DNA of 64,000 nucleotides from NCBI RefSeq assembly GCF_000344685.1, contig NW_006920414.1, forward strand, positions 444,488-508,487, given 5' to 3'. The notes under the pieces were generated by a model that had not been told where the DNA came from, did no database searches, and was given only the letters and a program-made list of their open reading frames with translations. The position numbers and the translations under genes were made by a program. Below are positions 12,582 through 24,000 of the stretch, in pieces. Position 1 is the stretch's first letter. Each line of letters begins with the position of its first letter. The stretch is from Gloeophyllum trabeum ATCC 11539. Lineage: Eukaryota > Basidiomycota > Agaricomycetes > Gloeophyllales > Gloeophyllaceae.

Positions 12582-15431
12582 ATGTTGGCCTATTCACTCC
12601 CTTCGGATGTCTCCCCCTCTACACTCGTCAATACTGCCTCTCTAATCCGCATCGTTGCTCTCGGCCTCATCTCTGCAGCAGCCATCTCTTCGCGTCTATT
12701 CGCGGTTGTCAACTTCGAGAGTATCATCCATGAATTGTAAGTCTGCTGACGTTCAGAGTAGCAATAAGCTAAGGCTCTATGCTTTAGCGATCCTTGGTTT
12801 AACTAGTGAGTCTTGCATGATTGTCTGCGGGGCGCGTAATGAACAGGCTATAGCCGGGCTACGAGAGTGCTTGCATCAAAGGGCTTCTATGTGCGTGACT
12901 ACTCATTTCACGCTTGTAGCAGCTGCTTACCGCGACTGTAGGAATTCTGGAACTGGTTTGACCCTACAGCATGGTACCCCCTCGGTCGCGTTGTGGGCGG
13001 CACCATCTACCCCGGCTTGATGGCCACGAGCGGTGTAATCTACAACGTCCTGCATGCATTGAATCTCCCTGTCGACATTCGTAACATCTGTGTCCTGCTT
13101 GCCCCTGGCTTCAGTGCTCTGACTGCATGGGCTACTTACATGTGAGTGGGAGATGTCGCTACTGACAACGCAGCTGCTGAGGATACGCCCAGGTTCACTA
13201 AAGAGATGAAAGATGAATCGGCCGGACTCCTGGCTGCAGCGTTCATTGGCATTGTCCCAGGTTACATCTCCCGGTCCGTCGCCGGCTCGTACGACAACGA
13301 AGCCATCGCCATCTTCCTCCTCATGTTCACCTTCTTCGCGTGGATTAAGGCTCTGAAGACGGGCAGCGCGCTTTTCGGTACCATCGCTGCTCTGTTTTAC
13401 TTCTACATGGTGGCTGCATGGGGTGGATACGCGTTCATCACGAACATGATCCCTCTGCACGCCTTCGTTTTGCTGCTCATGGGCCGCTACACTAGCCGCC
13501 TTTACGTAGCCTACTGCTCCTGGTACGCCATCGGTACGCTCGCGAGTATGCAGGTGCCCTTCGTTGGGTTCCAACCTGTGCGCACGAGTGAACATATGGC
13601 CGCCCTCGGTGCGTGCTGGTGATCTGCTGTTCTTGGTGTTGAGTTGGCTTACGATCCCGTTGCCAGGCATCTTCGGGCTGCTACAAATCGTTGCCTTTGC
13701 GCAGCTGATTCGGTCGCATGTCTCATCCAAGCAGTTCCAGGATCTGCTGTTTGTGTCGGTCATCAGCGCTGCTGTGCTGGGTATGGCCGCGATGGTCCTC
13801 CTGACCTACAAAGGGTGGATCGCACCCTGGACTGGCCGTTTTTACTCGCTCTGGGATACCGGCTACGCAAAGAAGTGAGTCTCAGCCCTTTCCCTCTCGG
13901 CGCAGTCTACCTTACCTCTTTCACCCAGATACATCCCGATCATCGCCTCCGTTTCCGAGCACCAGCCCACCGCCTGGCCGTCCTTCTTTATGGACCTGCA
14001 CCTGCTCACCTTCCTCTTCCCCTTCGGCGTGGTCACGCTCTTCCGCCAGCTGCGCGACGAGCACGTCTTCGTGATTATCTATGCGGTGATGGGCACGTAC
14101 TTTGCGGGCGTGATGGTGCGCCTGATGCTCACGCTCACGCCCTGCGTGTGCGTCGCCGCAGCCGTGGGCTTGAGTAACCTCGTGGACACCTATATGGACC
14201 CGCAGGAGCCGGACGTGGAAGATGAGACGGAGGATAGTAAGAAGACGAAGAAGGAGAAGGCGGCGGGCGCGCCGGGTACAGGTATAGGCGTGATCGACGA
14301 TCTCGTGTCGACGCTCTCCGCCGCGGGCAGCGTGTCCTCGGAGAAGGAAACGAAGAGTAAGAAAGCGAAGACGGGCATATTCGGGCTCGACACGCGCATG
14401 GTCGTGCTGTTCAACACGGCGGGGATGCTCATGTTCTTCGTGCTGCACTGCACGTGGGTGACGGCGAACGCGTACTCGTCGCCGTCGGTCGTCCTGGCGT
14501 CGACGAATCCCGACGGGTCGCAGCATATCATTGATGATTTCCGCGAAGCGTATTATTGGCTGCGGATGAACACGAAGGAGGACGCCGTGGTTATGAGCTG
14601 GTGGGACTATGGGTACCAGATTGCGGGGATGGCGGACCGGGTGACCTTAGTGGACAACAACACCTGGAACAACAGTGAGTTGCTGTCTGGCGCAGCCAAC
14701 ATGGCAATTATTAATGCGGTTACACAGCGCACATCGCTACCGTCGGCAAAGCCATGTCCTCCCCCGAGGACGTCGCGTACCCGATTCTGCGCAAGCACGA
14801 CGTGGACTACGTGCTCGTCATCTTCGGCGGGCTGATCGGGTACTCGGGCGACGACATCAATAAGTTCCTGTGGATGGTGCGCATCGCGCAGGGCGTGTGG
14901 CCGGACGAGATCCAGGAGCCGAACTACTTCACGCCGCAGGGCGAATACCGCGTCGACGACCAGGCAAGCAAGGCGATGCGCGAGAGCTTGATGTACAAGA
15001 TGAGCTATTACCGGTTTGTGTTGTTTTTATGGTGGGAATGGGACGGTGCTGATGGGTGTTTGTTCTTGTGTAGGTTTGCGGAGCTGTTTGGTGGAGGACA
15101 GGTCGTTGATCGGGTGCGCCAGCAGTACCTGCCTAAGCAGTCGCCTACTCTCGATATCCTCGGTGAGTTCGATCGTGATTAATGCTGTGAGTTGTCCACT
15201 TACGTCCTGTCGCACAGACGAGGCTTTCACCTCAGAAAACTGGATCGTGAGTCCACTTGTACTTTTGTGCTATGTACTATCGTTAAGTGATCGCCTTCTG
15301 TGCAGGTCCGGATCTACCAAGTCAAGAAGGAGGACTCGTTAGGCCGGGACCTCAAAAGCGCGAATGCTTTCGCGGAGGGTAAGAAGAGGAAACGGAGCAA
15401 GCCGCCTGTTAAGCGGAGGGCTATTGCTTGA
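12582..15431 (+). CDS. STT3: Oligosaccharyltransferase catalytic subunit STT3
   Basis: ER membrane enzyme that transfers the lipid-linked oligosaccharide to Asn-X-Ser/Thr sequons. Eleven exons: 12582-12736, 12788-12805, 12854-12890, 12942-13141, 13193-13608, 13667-13874, 13929-14674, 14728-15013, 15074-15162, 15218-15246, 15306-15431 (769 aa, slightly longer than yeast Stt3). Key motifs are the first-loop DPWFNYR (Asp about 53), the SVSEHQP loop (about 352-358) and the sequon-binding WWDYG (569-573). Many hydrophobic spans precede the lumenal domain. A Lys/Glu-rich insert (codons of 14215-14370) sits between the SVSE loop and WWDYG. The protein ends in a basic KKRKRSKPP tail. The 3' part from 15118 is duplicated across the assembly gap. 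Confidence 0.96.
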
Positions 15432-16065
15432 AAATCCTTTGTAGCTCCTAGATACCTATTTAATTGAATGTCTGACGCTGTTGACCTTGCCTTCGACCCT
15501 CGTTTATTCGATGTACGTTCCAGTCGAAGCAGGATATGTCAGTTGCGATCTCGGTAGACCGAGGAGACCCATGTCTTGCCATTCTGCTCTACTTGCTCGA
15601 CAGTGAAGCGGGTCCTGAATTGACATGTAAATACTGAGCACAACGCGATGTACCGTCGTAGCCAGAATCGGTTCGATGACTGAACTTTCAGCAAAGGCCG
15701 CCAGTGCATGAGCGCTTGAGCAACCTTATGTTCATATGTTTCTAGTAGTGGGGAAACCGTCCTCCGCACAAGAGTATATCTAGAATGTAAGATATACAAT
15801 TTGTGTTCGCTCTCACTGGGTACATCACCCATATTGAGCATGCACAAAACTTTGAAAATAACTGGTCAAAGGTCAAACTTTTTTCATGATTGTCCATTGC
15901 ACAGTCAGTGAAACGAATTAGAATAATACTACTTTTGAGTGCGCAAAAATCTGATTGTGACACAGGATATGATCTTTGTTCAGCACTGTTCATTGAACTT
16001 TCATTTGTTTTGCAAGGCAACACTATGAACAAAATTTGACCTTTGTCCGGTTCCTTTCACACTTT
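15118..16065. repeat. Copy 1 of a ~945-bp direct duplication flanking the gap
   Basis: This segment runs from STT3 exon 9 through the 3' UTR to the edge of the N run. It recurs with offset 1312 at 16430-17377. The two are identical wherever I compared them, except for the last few bases next to the Ns. Such terminal identity next to a gap is typical of two contig ends that overlap but were not merged. Confidence 0.9.
15848..16065. mobile_element. MITE-like element with long inverted termini (copy 1)
   Basis: AT-rich stretch of about 215 bp whose ends are imperfect inverted repeats of about 40 nt. The shared core is CAAAGGTCAAA on the left and its complement TTTGACCTTTG on the right (near 16036-16046). 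There is no coding capacity. The contig ends at its right edge, which would explain the failed assembly join. Confidence 0.55.
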
Positions 16066-16429
16066 NNNNNNNNNNNNNNNNNNNNNNNNNNNNNNNNNNN
16101 NNNNNNNNNNNNNNNNNNNNNNNNNNNNNNNNNNNNNNNNNNNNNNNNNNNNNNNNNNNNNNNNNNNNNNNNNNNNNNNNNNNNNNNNNNNNNNNNNNNN
16201 NNNNNNNNNNNNNNNNNNNNNNNNNNNNNNNNNNNNNNNNNNNNNNNNNNNNNNNNNNNNNNNNNNNNNNNNNNNNNNNNNNNNNNNNNNNNNNNNNNNN
16301 NNNNNNNNNNNNNNNNNNNNNNNNNNNNNNNNNNNNNNNNNNNNNNNNNNNNNNNNNNNNNNNNNNNNNNNNNNNNNNNNNNNNNNNNNNNNNNNNNNNN
16401 NNNNNNNNNNNNNNNNNNNNNNNNNNNNN
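16066..16429. other. Assembly gap (364 N)
   Basis: Run of undetermined bases. Because both flanks carry the same ~945 bp, the true gap is probably negative (the contigs overlap) rather than 364 bp of missing sequence. Confidence 0.95.
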
Positions 16430-16743
16430 GCCAGCAGTACCTGCCTAAGCAGTCGCCTACTCTCGATATCCTCGGTGAGTTCGATCGTGATTAATGCTGT
16501 GAGTTGTCCACTTACGTCCTGTCGCACAGACGAGGCTTTCACCTCAGAAAACTGGATCGTGAGTCCACTTGTACTTTTGTGCTATGTACTATCGTTAAGT
16601 GATCGCCTTCTGTGCAGGTCCGGATCTACCAAGTCAAGAAGGAGGACTCGTTAGGCCGGGACCTCAAAAGCGCGAATGCTTTCGCGGAGGGTAAGAAGAG
16701 GAAACGGAGCAAGCCGCCTGTTAAGCGGAGGGCTATTGCTTGA
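16430..16743 (+). pseudogene. Duplicate 3' end of STT3 (probable assembly artefact)
   Basis: Copy of the last part of STT3: partial exon 9 (16430-16474), exon 10 (16530-16558) and exon 11 (16618-16743, ending in the same TGA). It lacks everything upstream. It is most simply the same locus represented twice, and it should not be counted as a gene. A real tandem duplication truncated at its 5' end is the alternative. Confidence 0.85.
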
Positions 16744-17159
16744 AAATCCTTTGTAGCTCCTAGATACCTATTTAATTGAATGTCTGACGCTGTTGACCTT
16801 GCCTTCGACCCTCGTTTATTCGATGTACGTTCCAGTCGAAGCAGGATATGTCAGTTGCGATCTCGGTAGACCGAGGAGACCCATGTCTTGCCATTCTGCT
16901 CTACTTGCTCGACAGTGAAGCGGGTCCTGAATTGACATGTAAATACTGAGCACAACGCGATGTACCGTCGTAGCCAGAATCGGTTCGATGACTGAACTTT
17001 CAGCAAAGGCCGCCAGTGCATGAGCGCTTGAGCAACCTTATGTTCATATGTTTCTAGTAGTGGGGAAACCGTCCTCCGCACAAGAGTATATCTAGAATGT
17101 AAGATATACAATTTGTGTTCGCTCTCACTGGGTACATCACCCATATTGAGCATGCACAA

Positions 17160-17375
17160 AACTTTGAAAATAACTGGTCAAAGGTCAAACTTTTTTCATG
17201 ATTGTCCATTGCACAGTCAGTGAAACGAATTAGAATAATACTACTTTTGAGTGCGCAAAAATCTGATTGTGACACAGGATATGATCTTTGTTCAGCACTG
17301 TTCATTGAACTTTCATTTGTTTTGCAAGGCAACACTATGAACAAAATTTGACCTTTGTCCGGTTCCTTTCACATT
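17160..17375. mobile_element. MITE-like element with long inverted termini (copy 2, complete)
   Basis: Same element as at 15848-16065, here with its right end intact. The inverted termini continue inward, including TTCATGATTGTC on the left against the complement of a GGCAACACTATGAA-like end on the right. The element is about 216 bp, AT-rich and non-coding. A target-site duplication was not obvious. Confidence 0.55.
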
Positions 17376-17957
17376 TTCTCAGTGGCTCAGTATGGGTATT
17401 GTACCCAGTGTCTATTGCCCGAGCCTGAGCGTGCATTCGGACAGATTGGATATAAATAGCATGTTCCATGGTAACCGGAGGCAACCGGGTCGATCTTATC
17501 TCAAGTAGAGTGTGACCATCGAGGCCGTCTGGATGGGGAACCACGGAAGGCAGGAGGAGCGGATGAAAGAGAAAGGGATCTCAACGCAAGTGTAAGGGGG
17601 ACATGATACAGCACTGCCAGGATTGGGGTAGAGCCACGAGGTCATACAACTGAAAGCACGGTACAGTTGCTTTGGTAGAGCCAACGAGGTATCCCCCAGA
17701 CGGAGCGCTGTAAGAGCAATAACCGTACAGACTGAGAGAAGCAACGAAGAAACGCGAAGCGTGACAGGACAATGAAGGTCATGCCCTGCGGAGTTTGATT
17801 CTGGCCAAAGCGCGTATCGAGCCTGTGGCGTGGGCCAATCCGTTCGAGACCACCCGCCTCTTGTTCTTTCACCTTATAACGAGTGCACCTTGTCCACCAC
17901 CCCAACTCTACCTTCCAACCAATTCTCCATATCACCTGCACTCTACCGGATACTATC
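17376..17957. other. Intergenic region upstream of the SAP-like gene
   Basis: No gene is recognised. A CTTATAAC motif near 17873, about 85 bp before the ATG at 17958, followed by C-rich sequence could be the core promoter of the downstream gene. Confidence 0.5.
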
Positions 17958-20900
17958 ATGCCGCGAAAGAGCAACAGACAGACTCGGAAGACCGCTACCT
18001 CGCCGCGTCGGTCCTCTACACAAACTACGCCACATCCTACTATGGACGAAAACGCGTTGCGATCCCTGAAAAGAGCGAAAATCCAGGCGCTAGCTAAGGT
18101 CAGTACTCATGGGACCTCACTAGGAACGATCCTCAACAACGATATGATCTGCAGCGACACAAAATAAAGGCAAACCTGAAGACGGAGGTCATTATACGAG
18201 AGTTGTTGAGGAAGTGGGCGGAAGACGTGCCGGGGTGCGTAGGATGCGTTTCCCTCTTACCCTGCCCCGTATAACACTGCCCCGCAACCCATAGAGAGGG
18301 GTCAGCCCCTCCCTCAGCTTCTCAAGTCCCCTCGCCTCAACAACAAGCACAGCAGCCGCAAGCCGCCGAAGGTCGCGTCGCTTCTGAAGAAGTGACGCGA
18401 CCTGAGCGCTCTGCGGAGGCTCAACAAATGCAAGGCGTAGAGGGAACTTTAGAAGGACCAGAACTGCCTTCGGCGTCGCAGGTCCGTTCGCCGACTCAGC
18501 AGGCAGACGCTGTTGCAGACCGCGCCGCTTCTGAAGGGGAGGCGGAACCTGAGAGTGCTACGGAGCTGTCTTCAGCGTCGCGAGCCGGTACGCCGGGTCC
18601 AACGCAGCGGCCAGAGGCTGTTGAAGACCGGGCTGTCTCTGAAGAAGAGGAGCGGCCTGAGCGCACTACAGAGCCATTACGATTCGAGCGCATAGCGGCG
18701 ATGATCGCTGCACTCAGACCAGCGCCGCCATCAGCTTCGCAGTTTGGCTCGGAGCAGCAACCGCAGGCAGTCGAAGACCGCGCTGCCTCCTCTTCGGAGG
18801 CGCGGCGTGAGCCCACTCCGGAGTCAGTACGATGGGAACGCATGGCGGCAATAATGGATGCGCTTGGACCGATGCCGCCTTCAGCGTCCCAGTTCGGCGC
18901 GCCGAGCTCGGAGCAGCAATCCGAAGCAGTCGAAGACCGCGCTGCCTCCTCTTCAGGGGCGGGGCCTGCGCGAACTCCAGAGTCAGTACGATTCGAACGC
19001 ATGGCAGCGATAATGGCTGCGCTTGGACCGATGCCACCCTCAGCGTCGCAGTTCGGCGCGCCGAGCCCGGAGCAGCGACCACCAGCAGTCGAACACCGCG
19101 GCAGAGCCGGACGCGCAACACGACGTGGGCGTACTGCCGAGCGGGAGATCGCCCATGAAGCCGAAGGGGTTTGCGACGAGCTTCCCCCGCCTTCTGCCTC
19201 ACAGATGGGCCCCCCACGAGCGCGACGGCAGCGGCAAGCCGCGGAAAACAACGACGAACACGAACAAGTGGCGCGGCCTGGGCGTGCTACAGGGCATGCC
19301 CACGACGCGGAACGAGCTCGAGGACGACGGGTTCCTCCGCCTTCAGCATCGCAGATGCGTCCGGCACGACAGCAGCGTCGACGAGTTGTCGAAGACGATC
19401 TCGGACGTGAACATGTTCCGCGACCTGAACGCGCTCTGGAAGCCCAAACAGCTCTGGAACCAGAGCCATCGACGATTCCTGAACACGGCGTGGAAGAAGA
19501 CAGTGAAGAGGTTGAGCAGCATATAGAGGACAGTGACCACGAGGAGAGTGTGTGGGGACTTCGTGATGCAACGCCATCTGAGGAGGCGAGTGTGAAAAGA
19601 GAAGAAGATGAGGTAGTATGGAACGCCGTCAGTGAGTACAGTTACCAAACCGTCTCGAATACCCGCCTAAATACCAACCGGTAGACGTCACCCAAGAGCG
19701 GGAAGAGAGACAGTCGCGCCTCAGCAGGATCTCGTCATGGGTCACCGGTCTCTTCGGCTTTAACTGGGCGGACGCGACTTCAACTTGGACGGATTCGGAG
19801 GACGAGCGCGAAGACCCCCCTATCGACGAGGGGGTGCATGAGGAGCGAGAGCCCCCAGCAGACCGAGCGCCAGAGGGTCCCACGGGCAGAGCGCTATCAC
19901 CAAGAGTGCCTCCAGCAGTCGTCGACGACTTCCTAGCGGAAGTCAAACAGGAACTGCTCGACGATAACTTACCTCCGGCGATACCCACGCTGCGGCAGGT
20001 GAGGCACGTAGGAAGGAAAACAGGGCAGATGATGCAGTTGGGTGATGACAACAGTGCCAATCTGCTCAAAGCTGCGGAAGTCCTCGATATGGCCGAGGAG
20101 CTGATGGACAAGGTTGCGTCAAGACTCACCGTGATGGACAGTGTAAGGTGGGTACTGGAGGAGGACCTGATACCGAACTTGAAGAAGAAGGACGGACCTT
20201 TGTTCAGGCGAAGAATCGAGAACCGGGCAGAGTCTTCTGCGCAGGCGGAGGGCGATGGGAGGTAAGAGAGCAGTTATAGAACCATATTGCGGTGATTCTG
20301 ATGCTGTACTTACAGAGCCGCCGCGGACCACGATACGGAGAGCCCGCGAGGAAGCGCAGAAGCCCTGTCAAGCAGACAACCCAGCCGCCAGCCATCTCCA
20401 GAACGACTGGATGCGGAGGCCCGCCGTTCACCATCCGTTAAATACAGCCAGACGAACAATGACGAGGAAGATCCTTTGTCTGGCACGCCCTCTGACAATG
20501 CCCCTCAAGGTGCTGCGGAAGAAGACGGCGAAGTGAGCGCCTACATATTGAGGCCGGCTTCGTTCTCTTTGGAAGAAGAGCCTTCGTCCTCTTTCGACGA
20601 AGAGCCAGAGGAGCCGCGATCCAAGCCAGATATCGTGGAGGAATGTTGGAAACCAGAAGGAAGGTATCAGGAGAAGGAATCGTGCGTGTCCGAAGATGGA
20701 GACAAGCAGGAGGAATCGGGCAAGCCGGAAAAGAGAGACAAGCAAGAGGAAACGAAGAAGGTCGACGAAGAAAAGGAAACGAGGAAGCCAGATGAGCGAG
20801 ACACGCGGGGGTTATGGCCCACGAGGCATATCGGTACCATGGCAAGCAACAAGAGACGCCGAGATTCGGAGGATGAAGATGACGAACGCGAACGCGGACG

Positions 20901-21099
20901 CGGACGCGGACTCAGACGCGAGACTAAGGGAAGGCCTCCATCACCTGTAAAGCGTGTTCGGGAAGATGACGAACGCGAACGCGAGACTATGGGGAAGCCT
21001 CCATCACCTATGAAGCGTGTCTGGGGAGATGGTCGCCGCCCACCCATATGGAACAATGGGAGGATGACCTTTCCGGCACAGACTTCTCCTACACGTTGA
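17958..21099 (+). CDS. SAP-like domain protein with PSASQ/AVEDR repeats
   Basis: Five exons: 17958-18098, 18155-18234, 18295-19631, 19685-20261, 20316-21099 (972 aa). The N-terminus is basic. Residues about 36-72 (LKRAKIQALAKRHKIKANLKTEVIIRELL, read as separate segments) resemble a SAP-type helix-extended-helix DNA-binding motif. A long Pro/Ser/Ala/Glu-rich region follows, with repeated PSASQ and AVEDRAAS units; the two best copies are 18725-18874 and 18875-19033. A middle section (codons of 19930-20220) looks helical and globular (VVDDFLAEVKQELL, LDMAEELMDKVASRL). The C-terminus is extremely charged, with RERGRGRG and two KPPSPMKRV-like motifs. A nuclear chromatin- or scaffold-associated role is an inference. 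I do not recognise a named family. Confidence 0.7.
18725..19033 (+). repeat. Tandem coding repeat, ~150-159 bp units
   Basis: Two close copies (18725-18874, 18875-19033) encode PPSASQFG...AVEDRAASSS...TPESVR(W/F)ERMAAIM(D/A)ALGPM. A third diverging copy starts at 19034. Weaker PSASQ/AVEDR copies lie upstream from about 18470. The unit is about 50-53 residues. Confidence 0.85.
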
Positions 21100-21286
21100 T
21101 CACCTGCGGATCGCAGCACTTACCTTCATCCAAGAGAAGTATTCATTCAGCACGAGACTGGCATGGGCCGCACTTCCCGATAACGGTTGTCCCAAATGCC
21201 ACCGTCTTCGCGCCATTCACGTTTGCCACCACTGAAAGAGAGCATCCAGAACGCACCCCATCCCCATTATTCCTTCCAGCATTGTA

Positions 21287-22772
21287 TCAAAAGCGTGCTG
21301 CAGCAGGCAGATCGTCCGCATTCAGCCAGTCCGCCCCTTCATCCAATAGCATCTGCCAAACAAGATTCCTGGGCGCGCAGTCAGCCAGGGTCTCAATGCC
21401 GACAAGTCCTTCAAGCGATCGAAAGAGATGATAGCTACATACCTGAACCATACCGGGGAGCTCGGCGTGTTCCAAAACCTCACCTGTACACCCTTCTCGT
21501 GCGCAGCATTTACCAACGTCCGGACGCGCCTCCTTGCGACCCAAGGCACAACCCAACTCCATCCTACTACATCTTGAAGATTGGCACTGGCAAGAGGGCT
21601 CACCGACGGCTTATATGCATCAAGTGCTCTCAGCGCCGCATTGGGTGAGACCAAGTCAAGGAGCTGCGCGTCCAAGAAGATGTCCCGCCTGCGAGCGCTG
21701 TTGTTCCCCAGCTCGAGGACCGACGAGAGGAGCGTATTCCCTGTTCCGATAACGGTTACGACGGAGGGCGAGAAGATCGGATATGGACTGGCGGGCACGA
21801 CGGTGGTCAGATACCCAGCAGATCGTAAGGGCTCTAGATATTCGTATAATTTGTTGAACGTCCTTTTCTCGGAAAGAATTTAGTTTCCACCGCCACAAGA
21901 TGGTGATGGACCGCATCCTGCACTCACTCGGAGCCGTCTGTCTTGAGATCGATGAGCAATTGCAAGGATAATTTCGGTGCAGTGTCGAAAACCCCTCTGG
22001 ACACCTCTCTGGTCAGGGCTGGGATACATACTAACAGAAACGAGCTTCGTACCGCAGCCTGGTTACTCCATCGTCCTCCCTATCCAAGTTCGCTATGCGG
22101 ATAAGATCTTGTAATGGGTCTAGATAAAGCGAGGATAGGGTCCTGTTCGAAGACAACTCCGACTCTGTGTGTCCCACCTGTCGCAAGTTCACTCAGTCGA
22201 TTCCTCAGGAGACTGAACATACTTACCAGTAATTCATCCTCAACAAGCCATACGTCCGCTTCCACGCTCGCTGCCCCATAACTGAGGGCTTTCAACAGGG
22301 GCGCGGGTTGTTCGTCTAGGTCGGACGACGGTTACCCCAGCTTTGCCTATAGTAAGATGCATCGAGGGGACCCACAATCGTTATGCGAGTGGATTCTCTT
22401 GGGGGTAACTCCCGCCGTCAAGCTCACCCATTCGGTGTATCCCCACTGACGCATAGGACCGTTCGGTGCAGAGAGAAGGAATAGGAGGTCATTCCTCGTT
22501 GAGAATTCATTTGGCGGTATCCACCAGAAGGCGAGAAGGACGAAAGCAAAGCCTAGCAATGCGTATAGGATCTGTCGGGGCGGGAGTCGTCCGAGTTTAC
22601 GATATGCTTTCGTCGGTCTTGACCTTGGTGGGTGGAACGAAGGTGGAGGCGCAGTCCTCAAAGTGCCGTTTGCAGATCTGTCTTCGAGTTCGTACTGCAC
22701 AGCATCTTCCTCCTCTGTCTCGTCGGCGTCGGGTTCAAGCCTTGTGTACTCGTGCCGTTTCCTGTTCGACAT
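21287..22772 (-). CDS. AIM6-like PLC-like phosphodiesterase
   Basis: Six exons on minus: 22376-22772, 22227-22315, 22067-22177, 21928-22004, 21443-21862, 21287-21368 (391 aa). The protein starts with a basic cytoplasmic tail and one membrane anchor (about residues 68-86), then a TIM-barrel-like domain. Signatures of the PLC-like phosphodiesterase superfamily are HSHNDY at the barrel start, EADVWL, VGHTESEL, LLIDLKTDG, VTVIGTGN and the closing LLDEGADWLNADDL. Yeast Aim6 and its fungal relatives share this set; their substrate is unknown. The start at 22772 follows an upstream in-frame ATG at 22823 that would add 17 hydrophobic residues. Convergent with the upstream SAP-like gene (188 bp between stops). 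Confidence 0.85.
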
Positions 22773-23319
22773 CACGGAGGAACGCAGTAGGGATAGCCCA
22801 GGCAAGAATAGCTCAAGACGCAAGGATTGTCATAAATGAAGGCTCCGCATCACACAATTGATTACGTCTAATATATGGCAACGAACATAAAGGTGCTCTC
22901 AGAGAGTACTCTCGATAATTCGGTAGGATACACAGATGGGCGTCGAGAGGCATATCAGCCCACGACATGAATAATGGTACTCACGGCTGCCGGTGCACCT
23001 GGACATTATGCTCGTACCACGCTCAGAAATTGTTGTATATCAAGGGTGGCCTTGGTGGGCGTCTCCTGTACCCCCATGTGTATGCACATAAGTCCAACGC
23101 ACCATTTTGGCTGCATCCGTGCAGTCGCCAAACGGTCTCTTTGGTCAGCTAGGGCTCAGTGTGGACTTCTCCAGACTTCCTCCCCGACGCAGGCGCTCAT
23201 GATTACAGGAAAGCATAGCCCATGAGGAAAGGACAGTTTTGAACTGCGTGCATAATACATGGCTCGCGACATGTCATAAGAAGTGATAGCAGAGCAAAGC
23301 GAAGTAGAGGAATAACGGT
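22773..23319. other. Intergenic region
   Basis: Between the start of the AIM6-like gene and the stop of RPL11, both on minus. No gene, repeat or RNA is seen. It should contain the RPL11 3' UTR and the promoter of the AIM6-like gene. Confidence 0.6.
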
Positions 23320-24000
23320 TTATTTCTGTCCAGTTTATGAGTTGGGTACTGGCACGATATAGCGCGTTACTCACCAGGATGATACCATCGAACCGCTGCT
23401 TGAACCATGCCATCGTGTCCTCCTTCTTCACTCGGTGTTGCGAGCCAACACGGGCCTTCTTGGCCTTTCTCCGTGCCACCCGCTGACCCGGCCGGCCCAT
23501 CACGACGTAGAAATCCATACCAAAGATACCGATACCAGGATCATACCGCGCCCCCAAGTCGATGTGCTCCTGGATACCGAAACCGAAGTTGCCCGTCTCC
23601 GAGAAGTTCCTGCGGCGCAACTCGTACTCCTTCACTTTCAGACCACGCTCAAGGATCTCCTCCGCCTTGGGCCCCCGGATGGTGACGTGCACCGCGATCT
23701 TCTCGTTACGACGAATGCCGAACGTTCGGACGGTGTAGCGGGCTTTCGATGTGACGGGCGTCTGGCCGGTGAGCTGTTCCAGCACCTTCGACGCTCGTGT
23801 CAAGCGATCACCAGATTCACCGACGGAGATGTCTAATGAACGAGTTTAATACTGGAGGTTGCACAAGGCAGGCAAGGACGCACTGATAACGAGCTTCTCG
23901 ATACGAAGCTCCTTCATGGGGTTGGCGGGGGTCTTTTGGTCGGCCTGGACAATATGTCACCGTCAGCGCCCCCCCAGTGAACTTCGGTCGCACTCACCAT
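23320..24000 (-). CDS. RPL11: 60S ribosomal protein L11 (uL5)
   Basis: Component of the large cytosolic subunit that contacts 5S rRNA. Four coding exons on minus: 23998-24000, 23884-23944, 23375-23832, 23320-23325 (175 aa, the expected length). The family sequence is continuous: [19 protein letters not shown], then [26 protein letters not shown] and the basic VARRKAKK region. The first coding exon is only the ATG, followed at once by a GTGAGT donor. The last holds only AAA plus the TAA stop. A start exon of one codon is a known arrangement in fungal ribosomal protein genes. The final 6-nt exon is the least certain part; without it the frame would read on into unrelated sequence. Confidence 0.95.

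Larger units (their letters stand above)
16430..17377. repeat. Copy 2 of the ~945-bp direct duplication
   Basis: Matches 15118-16065 at a constant offset of 1312 bp. Sequence beyond 17377 is unique and continues into the next gene, so this copy is the one joined to the right-hand contig. Confidence 0.9.

Noticed and set aside
12927..13763. 278-codon minus-strand frame
   Set aside because: Antisense to conserved STT3 exons 4-6; no recognisable family.
13921..14526. 201-codon minus-strand frame
   Set aside because: Arg/His-rich antisense of the GC-rich STT3 exon 7; no domain.
15539..16032. Minus-strand frames of about 100 codons after STT3
   Set aside because: They lie in the STT3 3' flank and the MITE-like element, have no motif, and recur unchanged in the duplicated copy.
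16036..16654. Open frames running through the N gap on both strands
   Set aside because: They exist only because Ns are translated as X. The flanking parts belong to STT3 introns and the 3' UTR.
18496..19251. 251-codon minus-strand frame
   Set aside because: Antisense of the Ala/Glu/Ser-rich repeat region of the SAP-like gene. The repeat composition keeps the opposite strand open.
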